This document shows positions 1 through 9,029 of a DNA stretch of 64,000 nt, piece by piece. The DNA comes from Thalassolituus maritimus (GTDB taxonomy: Bacteria; Pseudomonadota; Gammaproteobacteria; Pseudomonadales; Oceanobacteraceae). Position 1 is the first letter of the stretch; each line of letters starts with the position of its first letter. The stretch covers positions 1 through 64,000 of the forward strand of contig NZ_FTOH01000007.1 of the NCBI RefSeq assembly GCF_900156675.1, in the 5' to 3' direction. Made by a program: the position numbers and the translations under genes. A model generated the notes under the pieces. It did not search any database. It saw nothing but the letters and a program-made list of their open reading frames with translations, and was not told where the DNA came from.

Positions 1-154
1 CTTGACCATATAACACCCAAACTGGTGTATAAACAGTTAAAGACACGAACAGGCAGCCGCCGGTTCGCGAGAGAATCTCGACTCATGTATCCAACCTTAT
101 TTTTTCACTTTGGCACGCTGTAGCGATAAGACCGAAGAAGTGAAAAAGCCAGTT
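1..154 (+). other. 23S rRNA 3' end and 23S-5S spacer
   Basis: The first ~20 bases resemble the 3' terminus of Pseudomonas-type 23S rRNA and what follows it, so the window opens at the last few bases of a 23S gene. The rest is spacer. A T-rich segment near 104-115 can pair with AAGTGAAAAA near 139-148, giving a stem that brackets the approach to 5S and would suit RNase III processing. There is no tRNA in the spacer. Confidence 0.5.
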
Positions 155-272
155 TGCTTGACGACAATAGAGCTGTGGAACCACCTGAATCCATTCCGAA
201 CTCAGAAGTGAAACGCAGCATCGCCGATGGTAGTGTGGGGTCTCCCCATGTGAGAGTAGGTCATCGTCAAGC
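155..272 (+). rRNA. rrf: 5S ribosomal RNA
   Basis: A 118-nt 5S rRNA. The ends TGCTTGACGA and TCGTCAAGC pair as helix I. The internal GAACCACCTGAATCC and CCGAACTCAGAAGTGAAAC blocks are the conserved loop A / helix III region, and GATGGTAGTGTGGGG is the loop E side. It is the last gene of an rRNA operon read on the plus strand and is followed 12 nt later by a strong terminator. Ends are placed by helix I pairing and could shift by 1-3 nt. Confidence 0.95.
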
Positions 273-283
273 TCTTATTCGAA

Positions 284-316
284 AGCCCCGATAGCTGACG
301 CTATCGGGGCTTTTTT
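284..316 (+). terminator. rRNA operon terminator 1
   Basis: Perfect GC-rich stem (AGCCCCGATAGC / GCTATCGGGGCT, 4-nt loop) followed by a T6 run, directly downstream of 5S rRNA. Confidence 0.92.
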
Positions 317-367
317 CATTGCGAGCTTGCCGAACACGTCAAGGTCGGGCGCGACCCCGGTCTGTTC

Positions 368-403
368 AAAACCCCTGATCACTAACGTGGTCAGGGGTTT
401 TTT
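368..403 (+). terminator. rRNA operon terminator 2 (tandem)
   Basis: Second hairpin: AAAACCCCTGA pairs with TCAGGGGTTTT around a short loop, with a T6 tail. Tandem terminators are usual behind rRNA operons. A degenerate copy of this hairpin lies at 727-764. Confidence 0.85.
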
Positions 404-1157
404 CTTATCTAGGGTTTATGCCAGGTTGCCTGCTGGGGTATTGGGTAGAATACGATAATCACTTTTACTACCTATCGGGCATGCCGGTGATTGCATCCTG
501 CATAACCGGCATTTCAGATACGTCGGACCGCGCCATCTATGGCGGTCACGAGCGTCATGTGGACGGCGATGCACCGAAGGTGCCAGCCTTGAGCGCCATA
601 GGCGTACCCACAGCACTCACTGCGTTCATGGGGCAGGCCCTGGCGAAGCCAGACAAAGCGTAGCTTTGGACTCATTGAGGTCATCGTCAAGAACTAGGCG
701 TCCCCGTCGGATGCGACTCCAATCTATTCAAAACCCCTGATTGCTTACGCGGTCAGGGGGGGGGCATTGCCCGAGAAAAACAATCCCGCAAGCTTCGCGT
801 TGCGCCTCTATGAACCTGTCCGTGGATAAGCGTTCCAAACGCCTAACTTGGCTATATACTGAGTTTCAGAGGCTGGACCGCTTGCCTTAGCTATTGTGGT
901 TCATAATGAGACAAATGGCGTCTATCTATGGGTTTATGCCGCTGATGCTCGAAATCGACGGCTCGTAAACGTCTTCTCACTGTAAAGAGTACGCTCGTAC
1001 CGCTATTACCTCTTGAAGCAAAATCCCTAACGAATATCCTATAGGTAACGAGTATTCCAATAATAAAAACAAGCTGTCACCGAGTATCTATCTGTCCTGA
1101 TGTAGACTGGTTCTACAGTCGAAACGGTGTCTCTTGACCGACAAATGAGGTCGTGAA
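404..1157. other. Intergenic region without a convincing gene
   Basis: No ORF here has a plausible start and recognisable product. The segment holds a decayed copy of the 5S tail and terminator (673-764), then AT-richer sequence leading to the secreted-protein operon at 1158. An inverted repeat TGTAGA-5-TCTACA lies at 1101-1117, about 40 bp before the first start codon, and may be an operator or leader hairpin. No clear -35/-10 pair was recognised. Confidence 0.6.
673..764 (+). repeat. Decayed duplicate of 5S tail and terminator
   Basis: The 5S-tail block AGGTCATCGTCAAG reappears near 678-691. After a diverged spacer, ATTCAAAACCCCTGATTG...CGGTCAGGGG (about 725-760) matches the second rRNA terminator at 364-398. 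The T-run of the original terminator is replaced here by nine consecutive G residues. The shared order of both blocks indicates a duplicated, decayed rRNA operon end rather than chance. Confidence 0.65.
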
Positions 1158-2381
1158 GTGAAAAACGTTCTCCGCCATCCGTTAACAATCGCAATGACAG
1201 CATTGTCTTTGCCAGTCTGCTCTTTAGAGGCTATCAGCGACCGGGAAATGGCTGATGTGTCTGGCCAGGCATTTATCACTATCGATGCATCATCATACAG
1301 TGACGGCACTGGTGAATGGGCAGGGCAGTACGAGTTCACCAAGGTGAATCTAGGCTTAGATATTGAAACCCTGATGACTATCGACACACTTAAGGTCGGT
1401 GAGTTTGAGCGGACAGTAGGTGAAGACGGTACTGTGCCGATGACCGACGCCCAAGGTAACCCTGTGACTCAAAATGGGAACTTGGTGGCTCATGATGCTG
1501 ATCTGATCATTGAGAACTTCGGCCTTGGCCGGGTAACCAACTATAAAGATGCAGTAAATGCCAGTATCGAAGAGTTTAAGATCCGTGATCCCTACATTGA
1601 ACTTGCGTATAAAGTAGAGAACGGTGTTCGGAAGGTTGCGGGAGTACGTATCGGCTTCTCGGAAGCTCAGGGTTGGTTGTCAGGAGATCTTATCTCTTTA
1701 ACAGGTAATTTGAATGGCCGTATTGAAGGGCCTGCCTCGGTGGTATATGACCAGAACTGTAATGGTCAGGGTACTGCGAGTTGGTTGCAATGTATTGAAC
1801 TAGGTTTGGCAGATGCTTTGGGTACGCAGTTGGTAAGTACAATCGACTTGGTTGATGGTGCTGTAGGTACCGCTGGTTATAGTTATGGCGCTGGTCGCGA
1901 GTTAAATGAAGATGGTGAGCTTCAAAACCCCGATAGCCCATATCTGGACGTCCCTTACCTTAAACGAGCTTCCTGGGCGGGTGTTCCGGGGGGTAGGAGC
2001 TTCACAGCTCCAGGTTCTGCGCTTGAATTTATTATTCCCGCGCTTACTGGGTCAGAAGACTGTACTGTTACGGGTACTCCCGCTTGTTTCCCTCTAACTA
2101 ACTTTCAGAGTGTCTATGTCGGCGATGAAAGTGTTGACTTTGAGAATGGCGGCGGAGCTACAGGTGCGTTTGTATCTCTTCAGACTACTTCTGTTCCGTG
2201 GGAAGATTTTTCGGGTATCGAAGGCAGTGATCGCGTATTAACTCAGAGAGGAGCGTTTTTGAATATCGCTAAATTCGATTCTGGCTCTGGTGTGAAGTAT
2301 CCACTCAACCTTGATTTGTTCAGTGCAACGAACGGTACGCCACGTCAGGCTACCTGTGTTGGTAGCCTGAAGGGGTGCTAA
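1158..2381 (+). CDS. Secreted protein, VSGQ-motif family (gene 1 of 4)
   Basis: A 407-aa exported protein of unknown function. It starts at GTG, 7 nt after GAGG. Residues 1-24 form a signal peptide, followed at once by LEAISDREMADVSGQ, the motif shared with the next three genes. The rest is acidic, Gly/Asp/Ser-rich and probably beta-rich, with two possible disulphide regions (CNGQGTASWLQC, and CTVTGTPAC) and a Cys at the extreme C-terminus. It resembles proteins annotated DUF6160 or Acinetobacter Fil components, but that link is from memory of the motif only. It leads a tight four-gene operon. Confidence 0.8.
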   Translation: MKNVLRHPLTIAMTALSLPVCSLEAISDREMADVSGQAFITIDASSYSDGTGEWAGQYEFTKVNLGLDIETLMTIDTLKVGEFERTVGEDGTVPMTDAQGNPVTQNGNLVAHDADLIIENFGLGRVTNYKDAVNASIEEFKIRDPYIELAYKVENGVRKVAGVRIGFSEAQGWLSGDLISLTGNLNGRIEGPASVVYDQNCNGQGTASWLQCIELGLADALGTQLVSTIDLVDGAVGTAGYSYGAGRELNEDGELQNPDSPYLDVPYLKRASWAGVPGGRSFTAPGSALEFIIPALTGSEDCTVTGTPACFPLTNFQSVYVGDESVDFENGGGATGAFVSLQTTSVPWEDFSGIEGSDRVLTQRGAFLNIAKFDSGSGVKYPLNLDLFSATNGTPRQATCVGSLKGC

Positions 2382-2383
2382 TT

Positions 2384-4126
2384 ATGAAAATCTTGCGATC
2401 TATGTTAATCACCTCGATGGTTGTCTCTGCTGCGGCATTTGCTGACTTGCAGGCTCTTGATGATAGCCAGATGAGTGCGGCAACTGGTGAGGGGCTTGGG
2501 TTTGCCCTTGAAGATTTTGTTTTGGACACGGAAGGAGCTGAGCTTTCAGTAACAGGCATACAAAGCTCTGCGGGCGAAGAGATCGATATTAAGTGGACTA
2601 GCCTTTATGTTATGGGGGAAGGCAGTGAAGAGGGCTCCATTCGTACTCCAGGGCAGATTGGCAGTTACCTCCATCCGTACGTCATTCGCTCATTACGAGG
2701 CAGTGGTGGCCTCGATCCTAATGATCCTCTGTATAACGAAAAGTACGGTCAGATTAACAATGAACTGGCTCTACTTGAACTTGCAGCTGATGAGTACCAA
2801 TCAGATGTCCAGAATAGCGCAACTTTTGCCACATTCTCGTACTATCAGGGGTGTGTTTGGGGGCAGCCTGGGTGTGACGACTTGGCAACGGTTGGCTCTA
2901 ACGGAGTCGCAGTGCAGGCGATTACAAATGAAATTGATGCCCTGAATTCGTCCAGAGCGCAAATTGTAGATACCTATTCTCTGGCATTAAGCGCACTAGA
3001 AAATCAGATGAATAGTTACTACTTGAGTGAAATTGTTCCGAAGGAGGCCACTGTTGCACAGGAGCAAACGGAATACGACGCCGAGGTTGTTGAGCTCGGT
3101 CAGCGTCTGACTACGGCATTCGATGCTTATGAAGCTTTTATGGCTATTCGACCTCAAGCTGATTGTGAGTTTGGCGATAATTGTACCGGATTGAATGGTT
3201 CCGCATGTCCCGCAATCGGGGGAGGTGCTTGTCGGAATGCTCGGACCGCATACAACGATTCTTACGACTCCTACGAGGAACAGCAGTCGGTACGCCAGGA
3301 TGCATATAACGATCTTATTGAAGCACGTAAAGATCTGGCTGCTGCTAATAATGATTCTGAGAGTTTTGGGCCAGCAGGCTCTTATATTGAAGCGGTCAAT
3401 AATGTAGAAGAATTCAAGGTGCTGTGTGGTCTGGATTCGAGTGACTTTGGCTCGTGCGACGGTGGCCTGATCACGCGCAAGGGAGAAACAAAAGATGGTA
3501 TCGAAAGTGTTTCAATAGCTTTGGCAAGTGGTGTGGAGCGCAGGGATGGCCTGGATGTGGGTGCATCCTTCGAATTCGCAGTGAACTCAGTAAATCCTGA
3601 TGGCTCAACCAGCCCACGTACCGACTACATCGATATCAACATGAAAGGGCTGTTTATCGATGGAACTGCGTTCCGTCTTTGGTCTGCTCCTGACGAGCAG
3701 GGTGACGATGAGCTGAATGCTGAGATTCGCTTGAATCTATTTATCAAAGAGTTGGATATCAGTGTTTGTGATCCTTCGGTTTGTGACAATGATCCTGTAG
3801 CCAAGGAGGCTTCTACTCTAAACTTGGATAACATGTTTGTCAGTCTTAACCTGGGTTACGGCGAGATTCAGCCAATGCGTCTGTCTGCTACGTCGGATGG
3901 TAACTTCGAATTTGAGCTGACCAAGCTCCGTCCTGGTGATGATGTCGACACCACTAGCCAGGAAGACATGCAAGCTTTCTATGATGATTACTATGAAAAC
4001 TCACCGAAGAGCTTTATATCAATCAGTGACGTGCGGATGGGCAGCAGTCCGGACGCTAGCCTCGGTAGAATCACTGTCGATGGTTTGCGTGCTCAGTACC
4101 TTAAAGTTACCAGTCGCGACCTGTAA
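2384..4126 (+). CDS. Secreted coiled-coil protein, VSGQ-motif family (gene 2 of 4)
   Basis: About 580 aa. The ATG at 2384 is chosen over GTG 2375 because it gives a clean signal peptide (MKILRSMLITSMVVSAAAFA) and sits 8 nt after AAGGGG, 2 nt past the previous stop. The mature start LQALDDSQMSAATGEG matches the family motif. Unlike its siblings it carries a long helical insert (about residues 120-330) rich in Glu, Ala, Gln and Tyr that looks coiled-coil. The insert is interrupted by two Cys-rich loops (CVWGQPGC; a cluster of four Cys near residue 270). The C-terminal ~200 residues return to a beta-rich, acidic style. Function unknown; a surface or filament component is plausible. Confidence 0.78.
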   Translation: MKILRSMLITSMVVSAAAFADLQALDDSQMSAATGEGLGFALEDFVLDTEGAELSVTGIQSSAGEEIDIKWTSLYVMGEGSEEGSIRTPGQIGSYLHPYVIRSLRGSGGLDPNDPLYNEKYGQINNELALLELAADEYQSDVQNSATFATFSYYQGCVWGQPGCDDLATVGSNGVAVQAITNEIDALNSSRAQIVDTYSLALSALENQMNSYYLSEIVPKEATVAQEQTEYDAEVVELGQRLTTAFDAYEAFMAIRPQADCEFGDNCTGLNGSACPAIGGGACRNARTAYNDSYDSYEEQQSVRQDAYNDLIEARKDLAAANNDSESFGPAGSYIEAVNNVEEFKVLCGLDSSDFGSCDGGLITRKGETKDGIESVSIALASGVERRDGLDVGASFEFAVNSVNPDGSTSPRTDYIDINMKGLFIDGTAFRLWSAPDEQGDDELNAEIRLNLFIKELDISVCDPSVCDNDPVAKEASTLNLDNMFVSLNLGYGEIQPMRLSATSDGNFEFELTKLRPGDDVDTTSQEDMQAFYDDYYENSPKSFISISDVRMGSSPDASLGRITVDGLRAQYLKVTSRDL

Positions 4127-4141
4127 TAGGTGGAGGTCAGA

Positions 4142-4780
4142 ATGACAATTAATAAATTAGTACTTTCTCTATCCACATTGATGGTCGCAACTTCGTCAAT
4201 GGCCGAGATGGAAGCGATTGATGATTTCGATTTGTCCGAAATCTCCGGTAAGGGTGGTGTTTATCTCTCTGGTGAGTTCGCGATCAACAAAGATGGTGGA
4301 CCCCTTTGGGACGATCCTAATGAGGTCTCAGGCTTCACTCCAGGTACCCGTCCTATATTCGACGGCGCCGGTAACATCGTTGGCTCTGAAGAATGCGAAA
4401 ACGGGATCTGTGGTTTGCGTCTCGCTATCAAATTGAATGAGAACAGTGAAGGTTGGTACGTTCTGGATGACGTTTCTGGCGGCATGTCCTTTGAAGGACT
4501 AACGCTTCAGACGGAAACTTTGACGACTGCAACAAACTATGACGTTTGGGTTGATGGTGGCTTCGAAGAAAAAGCGGTTGACGATGAGGTTCTAAAAATC
4601 GGGCTGCCAGGGACCATTACGTTCAACGATTTTAAGTTTAAGTTCGCTGTGGCTAACAACGGTGAATTCGGTGTGCCTCTTCAGGATGGAACTGCATTTC
4701 GTCAAACCGAGATATTTGGTGTTCAGCTAGACGGCAATATCACTGTCGGTGGTAACTTACTCCTGTTTCCGGTGGATTGA
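4142..4780 (+). CDS. Secreted protein, VSGQ-motif family (gene 3 of 4)
   Basis: About 212 aa, the shortest family member. The ATG at 4142 lies 5 nt after TGGAGG and begins a signal peptide ending SSMA. The next residues, EMEAIDDFDLSEISGKGG, are the family motif, here very like a double-glycine leader. The remainder is Gly/Asp-rich with predicted beta strands and one Cys pair (CENGIC). It begins 15 nt after gene 2 stops and ends 2 nt before gene 4 starts, so it is surely co-transcribed. Function is not recognised. Confidence 0.75.
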   Translation: MTINKLVLSLSTLMVATSSMAEMEAIDDFDLSEISGKGGVYLSGEFAINKDGGPLWDDPNEVSGFTPGTRPIFDGAGNIVGSEECENGICGLRLAIKLNENSEGWYVLDDVSGGMSFEGLTLQTETLTTATNYDVWVDGGFEEKAVDDEVLKIGLPGTITFNDFKFKFAVANNGEFGVPLQDGTAFRQTEIFGVQLDGNITVGGNLLLFPVD

Positions 4781-4782
4781 TT

Positions 4783-7401
4783 ATGAAAAATACTACTTTG
4801 ACGTTAAGTGCGCTCACACTCGCGATTCAGGCTGTATCAGTATCGGCATTAGAAGCGCTTGATGATGAGACCATGGCGAATGTATCTGGTCAGTCTGGCG
4901 TGACGATTGAGCTTGACCCAGGGCAGCTGGATATTGGTGAAATCAGCTACAGCCAGGACGGTGTTGCGGCTAATATGCGTGACATCAATATCAACTCGAG
5001 TATTGGCTCTGCCTCGGTAACGACGATAGATATTGACTCTAACGGTACTCTTAATCTGTTCAATCAGCTTGGTGCTCGCGAGTTTACCGTTGGCGGCGTT
5101 GGCATGACCGGCACCACTGGTATTACTAATGATTTCTTCAGCCTTCGCGGTGCTACTCAGGCCTACAGTAATGGCGGGACCGCAGACGATTTTTCTGACG
5201 ATACTGGTGTATTTCGTCTGAATATGGGCGATGACGGTAACGGAAATCTTGCATTTGATGGTTCTCAAGTAGGCGTTTTCTTCGACGGTCTTCACTTTGG
5301 TGATGACGGTATGGAGTGGATTATTGATGATCTGGCGATGTCAGCCATCATTAACTACGGTCGCCTCATCGTTAATGAGGGTAATGTCGAGTTCGATTTC
5401 GGTACCTTTGATAACCGAGGCTTACGCCTGACTTATGAGGCAGCGGCTATTGGCCTGTCTAGTGATCCTAATCTTGCGGTGGGTGACTACGGTGACCCTG
5501 ATTCAGCAGGTTATTTGCTTGGTGATACGTTCGGCGCATTGAGTATCGATCTCGAGGCGTACGGTACCTTCACTATCGAAGGTGGTGGTGCAGACATCGG
5601 TGAGGGTATTACCTTCATTCCTGCGCTTACTCTCATCAATGATGACGATGATCGTCCTGCGTTTAAGTACACTGATGATGGTTACGTGATTCTTGCTCGT
5701 AACTTCCGTGGCGACTTCAGTACAGAGTCTGGTTTGACTCTCGACTTTGAAGAAGACGATGCTAATAATCCCTATCTGGCACTGCGCTACGAAGATCTGA
5801 CCTTCTCATTCAGCTTAGATGACCTGGTACTTGGTGATGAAAACGGAGCAGCTTTGGGTAGCTTCCGCGGACAGGTGCTTTTCCAGGATGGCTTAGTTGA
5901 TGGGATTGAGCGTAAAAACTATCTGCATTTATTCCCAGGCGGCGATATTGCAAGTGCTGATGGTTCAACTCAGCAGGGTGTGACGGCACAAGTGGGTTGG
6001 AATATCGTATCTGCAGATCCACTGGCTGACCCAAATGGTGGTGACTTCACGACGCCAGGCAACTTCGCTGGTAAAACTGCCGCGGAGAGTAACACCTACT
6101 TCGCAATGAATGATGACGGTAACTGGGTTTACTTCAATGGCTTTAACGGCTGGGGTGAAGGTGAGGTAACACTTGATCTTACCTCTGGTCCAGATATGGC
6201 GTCGTTGCCCTCTGACTACTATGCCAACCCTTACAACTCTGCGACTGGTCAGTTCGACGAAAATGTAGGTTACGATCGTGAAAACAAGGTTGGTACGTAC
6301 GATGGCTTACGTATCGACTTCAAAGATTTGCGCGGTGAGTACAGCTTCTCTGGCGTAACTGTTGGAACTAGTGAAGAAGAAGCAATGGACTCACCTTACA
6401 TGGGTGGTACTGAGCTGCTTCTGGCGATGGAAGTATTCCCATCATACAGTTTCACACTCAATGGTAACCTGACGATTGCACCAGGTGGTCAGATTAACAG
6501 TGACGGTGTGGGCGGTACACAAGGTCTGACACTCAACGGTGACCTGCGTATTACTGATGGCGATGCTGCAATTACCGTTGATGAGTTCGGTCGTGGTGTT
6601 TGGTTAACAGGTGTAACCTATGACCTCCACATGCGCGGTGCGTCCATCGACGTAACCGAAGACGGTTTGACCTTCAACAAAGGGCTGACGTGGTCGACCA
6701 TCCAGGTTGGTCAGTACAACAGTGCGACGGGTGAAATCGAGGGCGGTATTATCTTCGGCTCACGAGATGATGGTGATAATTTAGGTGCCTTCACGCTCGA
6801 GCGTCTAGAGGATGGCACTACGATTTCAGTAGCGTCGGGTGGTGCTGGTCAGGTATGTATTGGCGGTTCCGGTAGTGATGCCACGTCTTGTGGTTTGGAC
6901 GGCGGCCGTTTTGAAGATCGCGGTGATCAGGGTTTGACGATTAAAGTGAAAGCCAAGTTTGCTGAGGCTCCTACTGACGTGAACGACCCTAATTATTATC
7001 GCTACCTTGGCAAAGGTAACCGCTTCTCCTGGACTCAGGAAAACGGTACTACTTTAACACTTGATAACTTCAGTACTCAGGATGGTCCTCAGGGTGGCAA
7101 TGATTACGGTCTTAATATTGACCTTGCTCTGGATGTTGCGAGAACCGCTGTTCGTGATGACGATGGCAATCTTGTTAAGTTGGTTAACGGCGAGTACGTA
7201 CCTTTCTCTGGCACTGACTCAATTGCTGAAAATGGCCCACTCGGCTTTGCTGTATTCGGTCGGGTTCATTTCAAACAGCTGAACATCGATGGTCTGAAGA
7301 TTGCAGCGACTCCAGACAGCACGCCTCAGACGCTGATCAGTCAGATTATTGTTCAGAATGCGGATATTCAGGCTAACCTGACGGCCACTCCAATCCGCTA
7401 A
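4783..7401 (+). CDS. Large secreted protein, VSGQ-motif family (gene 4 of 4)
   Basis: About 872 aa. The ATG at 4783 gives the signal peptide MKNTTLTLSALTLAIQAVSVSA. The mature protein opens LEALDDETMANVSGQSGVTIEL, the best version of the family motif. The rest has many Asp/Gly turns and repeating beta-strand blocks, for example several '(F/L)xGxLxI' and 'DGLxFxxGLTW' segments, as in a beta-helix or barrel-associated surface protein. Only one close Cys pair is seen (residues ~690-700). It is the last gene of the operon. Role unknown; DUF6160/Fil-like surface assembly is the best guess. Confidence 0.78.
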   Translation: MKNTTLTLSALTLAIQAVSVSALEALDDETMANVSGQSGVTIELDPGQLDIGEISYSQDGVAANMRDININSSIGSASVTTIDIDSNGTLNLFNQLGAREFTVGGVGMTGTTGITNDFFSLRGATQAYSNGGTADDFSDDTGVFRLNMGDDGNGNLAFDGSQVGVFFDGLHFGDDGMEWIIDDLAMSAIINYGRLIVNEGNVEFDFGTFDNRGLRLTYEAAAIGLSSDPNLAVGDYGDPDSAGYLLGDTFGALSIDLEAYGTFTIEGGGADIGEGITFIPALTLINDDDDRPAFKYTDDGYVILARNFRGDFSTESGLTLDFEEDDANNPYLALRYEDLTFSFSLDDLVLGDENGAALGSFRGQVLFQDGLVDGIERKNYLHLFPGGDIASADGSTQQGVTAQVGWNIVSADPLADPNGGDFTTPGNFAGKTAAESNTYFAMNDDGNWVYFNGFNGWGEGEVTLDLTSGPDMASLPSDYYANPYNSATGQFDENVGYDRENKVGTYDGLRIDFKDLRGEYSFSGVTVGTSEEEAMDSPYMGGTELLLAMEVFPSYSFTLNGNLTIAPGGQINSDGVGGTQGLTLNGDLRITDGDAAITVDEFGRGVWLTGVTYDLHMRGASIDVTEDGLTFNKGLTWSTIQVGQYNSATGEIEGGIIFGSRDDGDNLGAFTLERLEDGTTISVASGGAGQVCIGGSGSDATSCGLDGGRFEDRGDQGLTIKVKAKFAEAPTDVNDPNYYRYLGKGNRFSWTQENGTTLTLDNFSTQDGPQGGNDYGLNIDLALDVARTAVRDDDGNLVKLVNGEYVPFSGTDSIAENGPLGFAVFGRVHFKQLNIDGLKIAATPDSTPQTLISQIIVQNADIQANLTATPIR

Positions 7402-7416
7402 CCTTCCTTTGCTGCG

Positions 7417-7466
7417 ATGTCCGATGATCAGGCGTATACTGTACGACTGAATCATCGGCATCGGAG
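7417..7466 (+). promoter_or_regulatory. Probable leuA promoter with inverted repeat
   Basis: A TATACT hexamer at 7435-7440, preceded by GCG (extended -10 style), sits in the loop of an inverted repeat: CCGATGATCAG (7421-7431) against CTGAATCATCGG (7447-7458). The repeat could be an operator or a leader hairpin. GGAG about 7 nt before the leuA ATG is the ribosome site. Confidence 0.45.
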
Positions 7467-7472
7467 TCTCTC

Positions 7473-9023
7473 ATGAGCCAGCAGAATCGCCTGGTTATTT
7501 TCGACACTACAATGCGTGACGGCGAACAAAGCCCGGGCGCATCAATGACCAAAGAAGAAAAAGTCCGCATCGGCAAAGCGCTCGAAAAAATGCGCGTCGA
7601 CGTTATGGAGGCTGGCTTTGCTGCCGCCAGCCCCGGAGACTTTGCTGCCATTGAGGCCGTTGCCTCTGCCGTTCGCGAGAGTACTGTCTGTAGTCTTGCC
7701 CGGGCAGTTGACCGTGACATAGAGCAAGCTGCAGCGGCATTGAAAAACGCTGAGCGGGCTCGTATTCACACCTTCATTGCTACCTCTCCGATCCATATGC
7801 AGTACAAGCTCCGTATGGAGCCAAACGCTGTAATTGAGCAAGCAGTGCGAGCGGTGAAGAAGGCGCGTGGACTGGTCGAAGATGTCGAGTTTTCTTGTGA
7901 GGATGCGGGTCGCTCAGAAATCGATTTCTTGTGTCGCATTATTGAGGCCGCTATTGATGCCGGTGCCAGTACGATCAATATTCCTGATACCGTGGGTTAT
8001 GCGATTCCGGAAGAGTTTGGTAATACCATCCGCACTCTGATTGAGCGTATTCCGAACGCTGACAAAGCGATTTTCTCAGTGCATTGCCACAACGACCTGG
8101 GGCTGGCAGTAGCAAACTCCCTTGCTGCAGTAACCAATGGTGCTCGTCAGGTCGAGTGTACGATCAATGGTCTGGGTGAGCGTGCGGGCAATGCGTCTCT
8201 TGAAGAAGTGGTCATGGCGACCCGAACCCGCCAGGATCTGTTCAACATCGAGACTGGCATTGATACAACTCATATCGTGCCGACGTCGCGACTCGTTTCG
8301 AGCATTACAGGTTTCCCTGTTCAGCCGAATAAAGCGATTGTTGGCGCTAATGCTTTCGCCCATGAATCCGGTATTCACCAGGACGGTGTACTTAAACACC
8401 GCGAAACCTACGAAATCATGAAAGCTGAAGACGTGGGCTGGGGCGCAAACCGCATGGTTATGGGTAAGCACTCCGGGCGTGCTGCCTTCCGCAGTCGTCT
8501 GCAGGAACTGGGAGTCACGTTCGAAACAGACGCCGCTCTGAACGATGCGTTCGCACGCTTCAAAGACCTTGCAGACAAAAAACACGAGATCTTCGACGAA
8601 GACCTGCAAGCTCTGGTGACAGAGAGCCGCTCGGCTTCTCTGCCAGATACATACAGCCTGGTATCGCTCGAGAGTCATTCGGCTACGGGCGAGACGCCTG
8701 TTAGCGAAATCGTTATCAGCAAAGAGGGCACCGAGCATCGCAGCAAGGCTGAAGGTAGTGGCCCTGTTGATGCCGCTCTCAGAGCGATCGAGGAAGTTGC
8801 GAAGTCAGGAGCCAATCTGCTGTTGTATTCTGTGAATGCTATTACTGAAGGCACCGACTCTCAGGGTGAGGTGACAGTACGTCTTGAGAAAGCGGGGCGT
8901 ATTGTGAATGGTAGTGGTGCTGACACCGATATCGTTGTGGCATCGGCGAAGGCCTATATTCATGCTCTGAATCTGCTGGTCAGTACTAACGATCGAACGC
9001 ACCCTCAGAACGACGGCGTTTAA
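7473..9023 (+). CDS. leuA: 2-isopropylmalate synthase
   Basis: First committed enzyme of leucine synthesis: condenses acetyl-CoA with 2-ketoisovalerate. The 516-aa length fits the long LeuA type. The N-terminal TIM barrel opens with [17 protein letters not shown] (the Arg-Asp catalytic pair), and [13 protein letters not shown] near residue 200 holds the metal-binding His pair. [12 protein letters not shown] is also typical. The last ~120 residues form the LeuA allosteric dimer domain that binds leucine. It is followed after 6 nt by the holD-like gene. Confidence 0.97.
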   Translation: MSQQNRLVIFDTTMRDGEQSPGASMTKEEKVRIGKALEKMRVDVMEAGFAAASPGDFAAIEAVASAVRESTVCSLARAVDRDIEQAAAALKNAERARIHTFIATSPIHMQYKLRMEPNAVIEQAVRAVKKARGLVEDVEFSCEDAGRSEIDFLCRIIEAAIDAGASTINIPDTVGYAIPEEFGNTIRTLIERIPNADKAIFSVHCHNDLGLAVANSLAAVTNGARQVECTINGLGERAGNASLEEVVMATRTRQDLFNIETGIDTTHIVPTSRLVSSITGFPVQPNKAIVGANAFAHESGIHQDGVLKHRETYEIMKAEDVGWGANRMVMGKHSGRAAFRSRLQELGVTFETDAALNDAFARFKDLADKKHEIFDEDLQALVTESRSASLPDTYSLVSLESHSATGETPVSEIVISKEGTEHRSKAEGSGPVDAALRAIEEVAKSGANLLLYSVNAITEGTDSQGEVTVRLEKAGRIVNGSGADTDIVVASAKAYIHALNLLVSTNDRTHPQNDGV

Positions 9024-9029
9024 CCGCTT

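Noticed and set aside
418-663. An 81-codon plus-strand frame and a 66-codon minus-strand frame after the rRNA operon
   Set aside because: No ribosome site, no recognisable protein, low-complexity composition, and located between two copies of a terminator.
8076-8738. 220-codon minus-strand frame inside leuA
   Set aside because: Fully antisense to a clear leuA; no family features.
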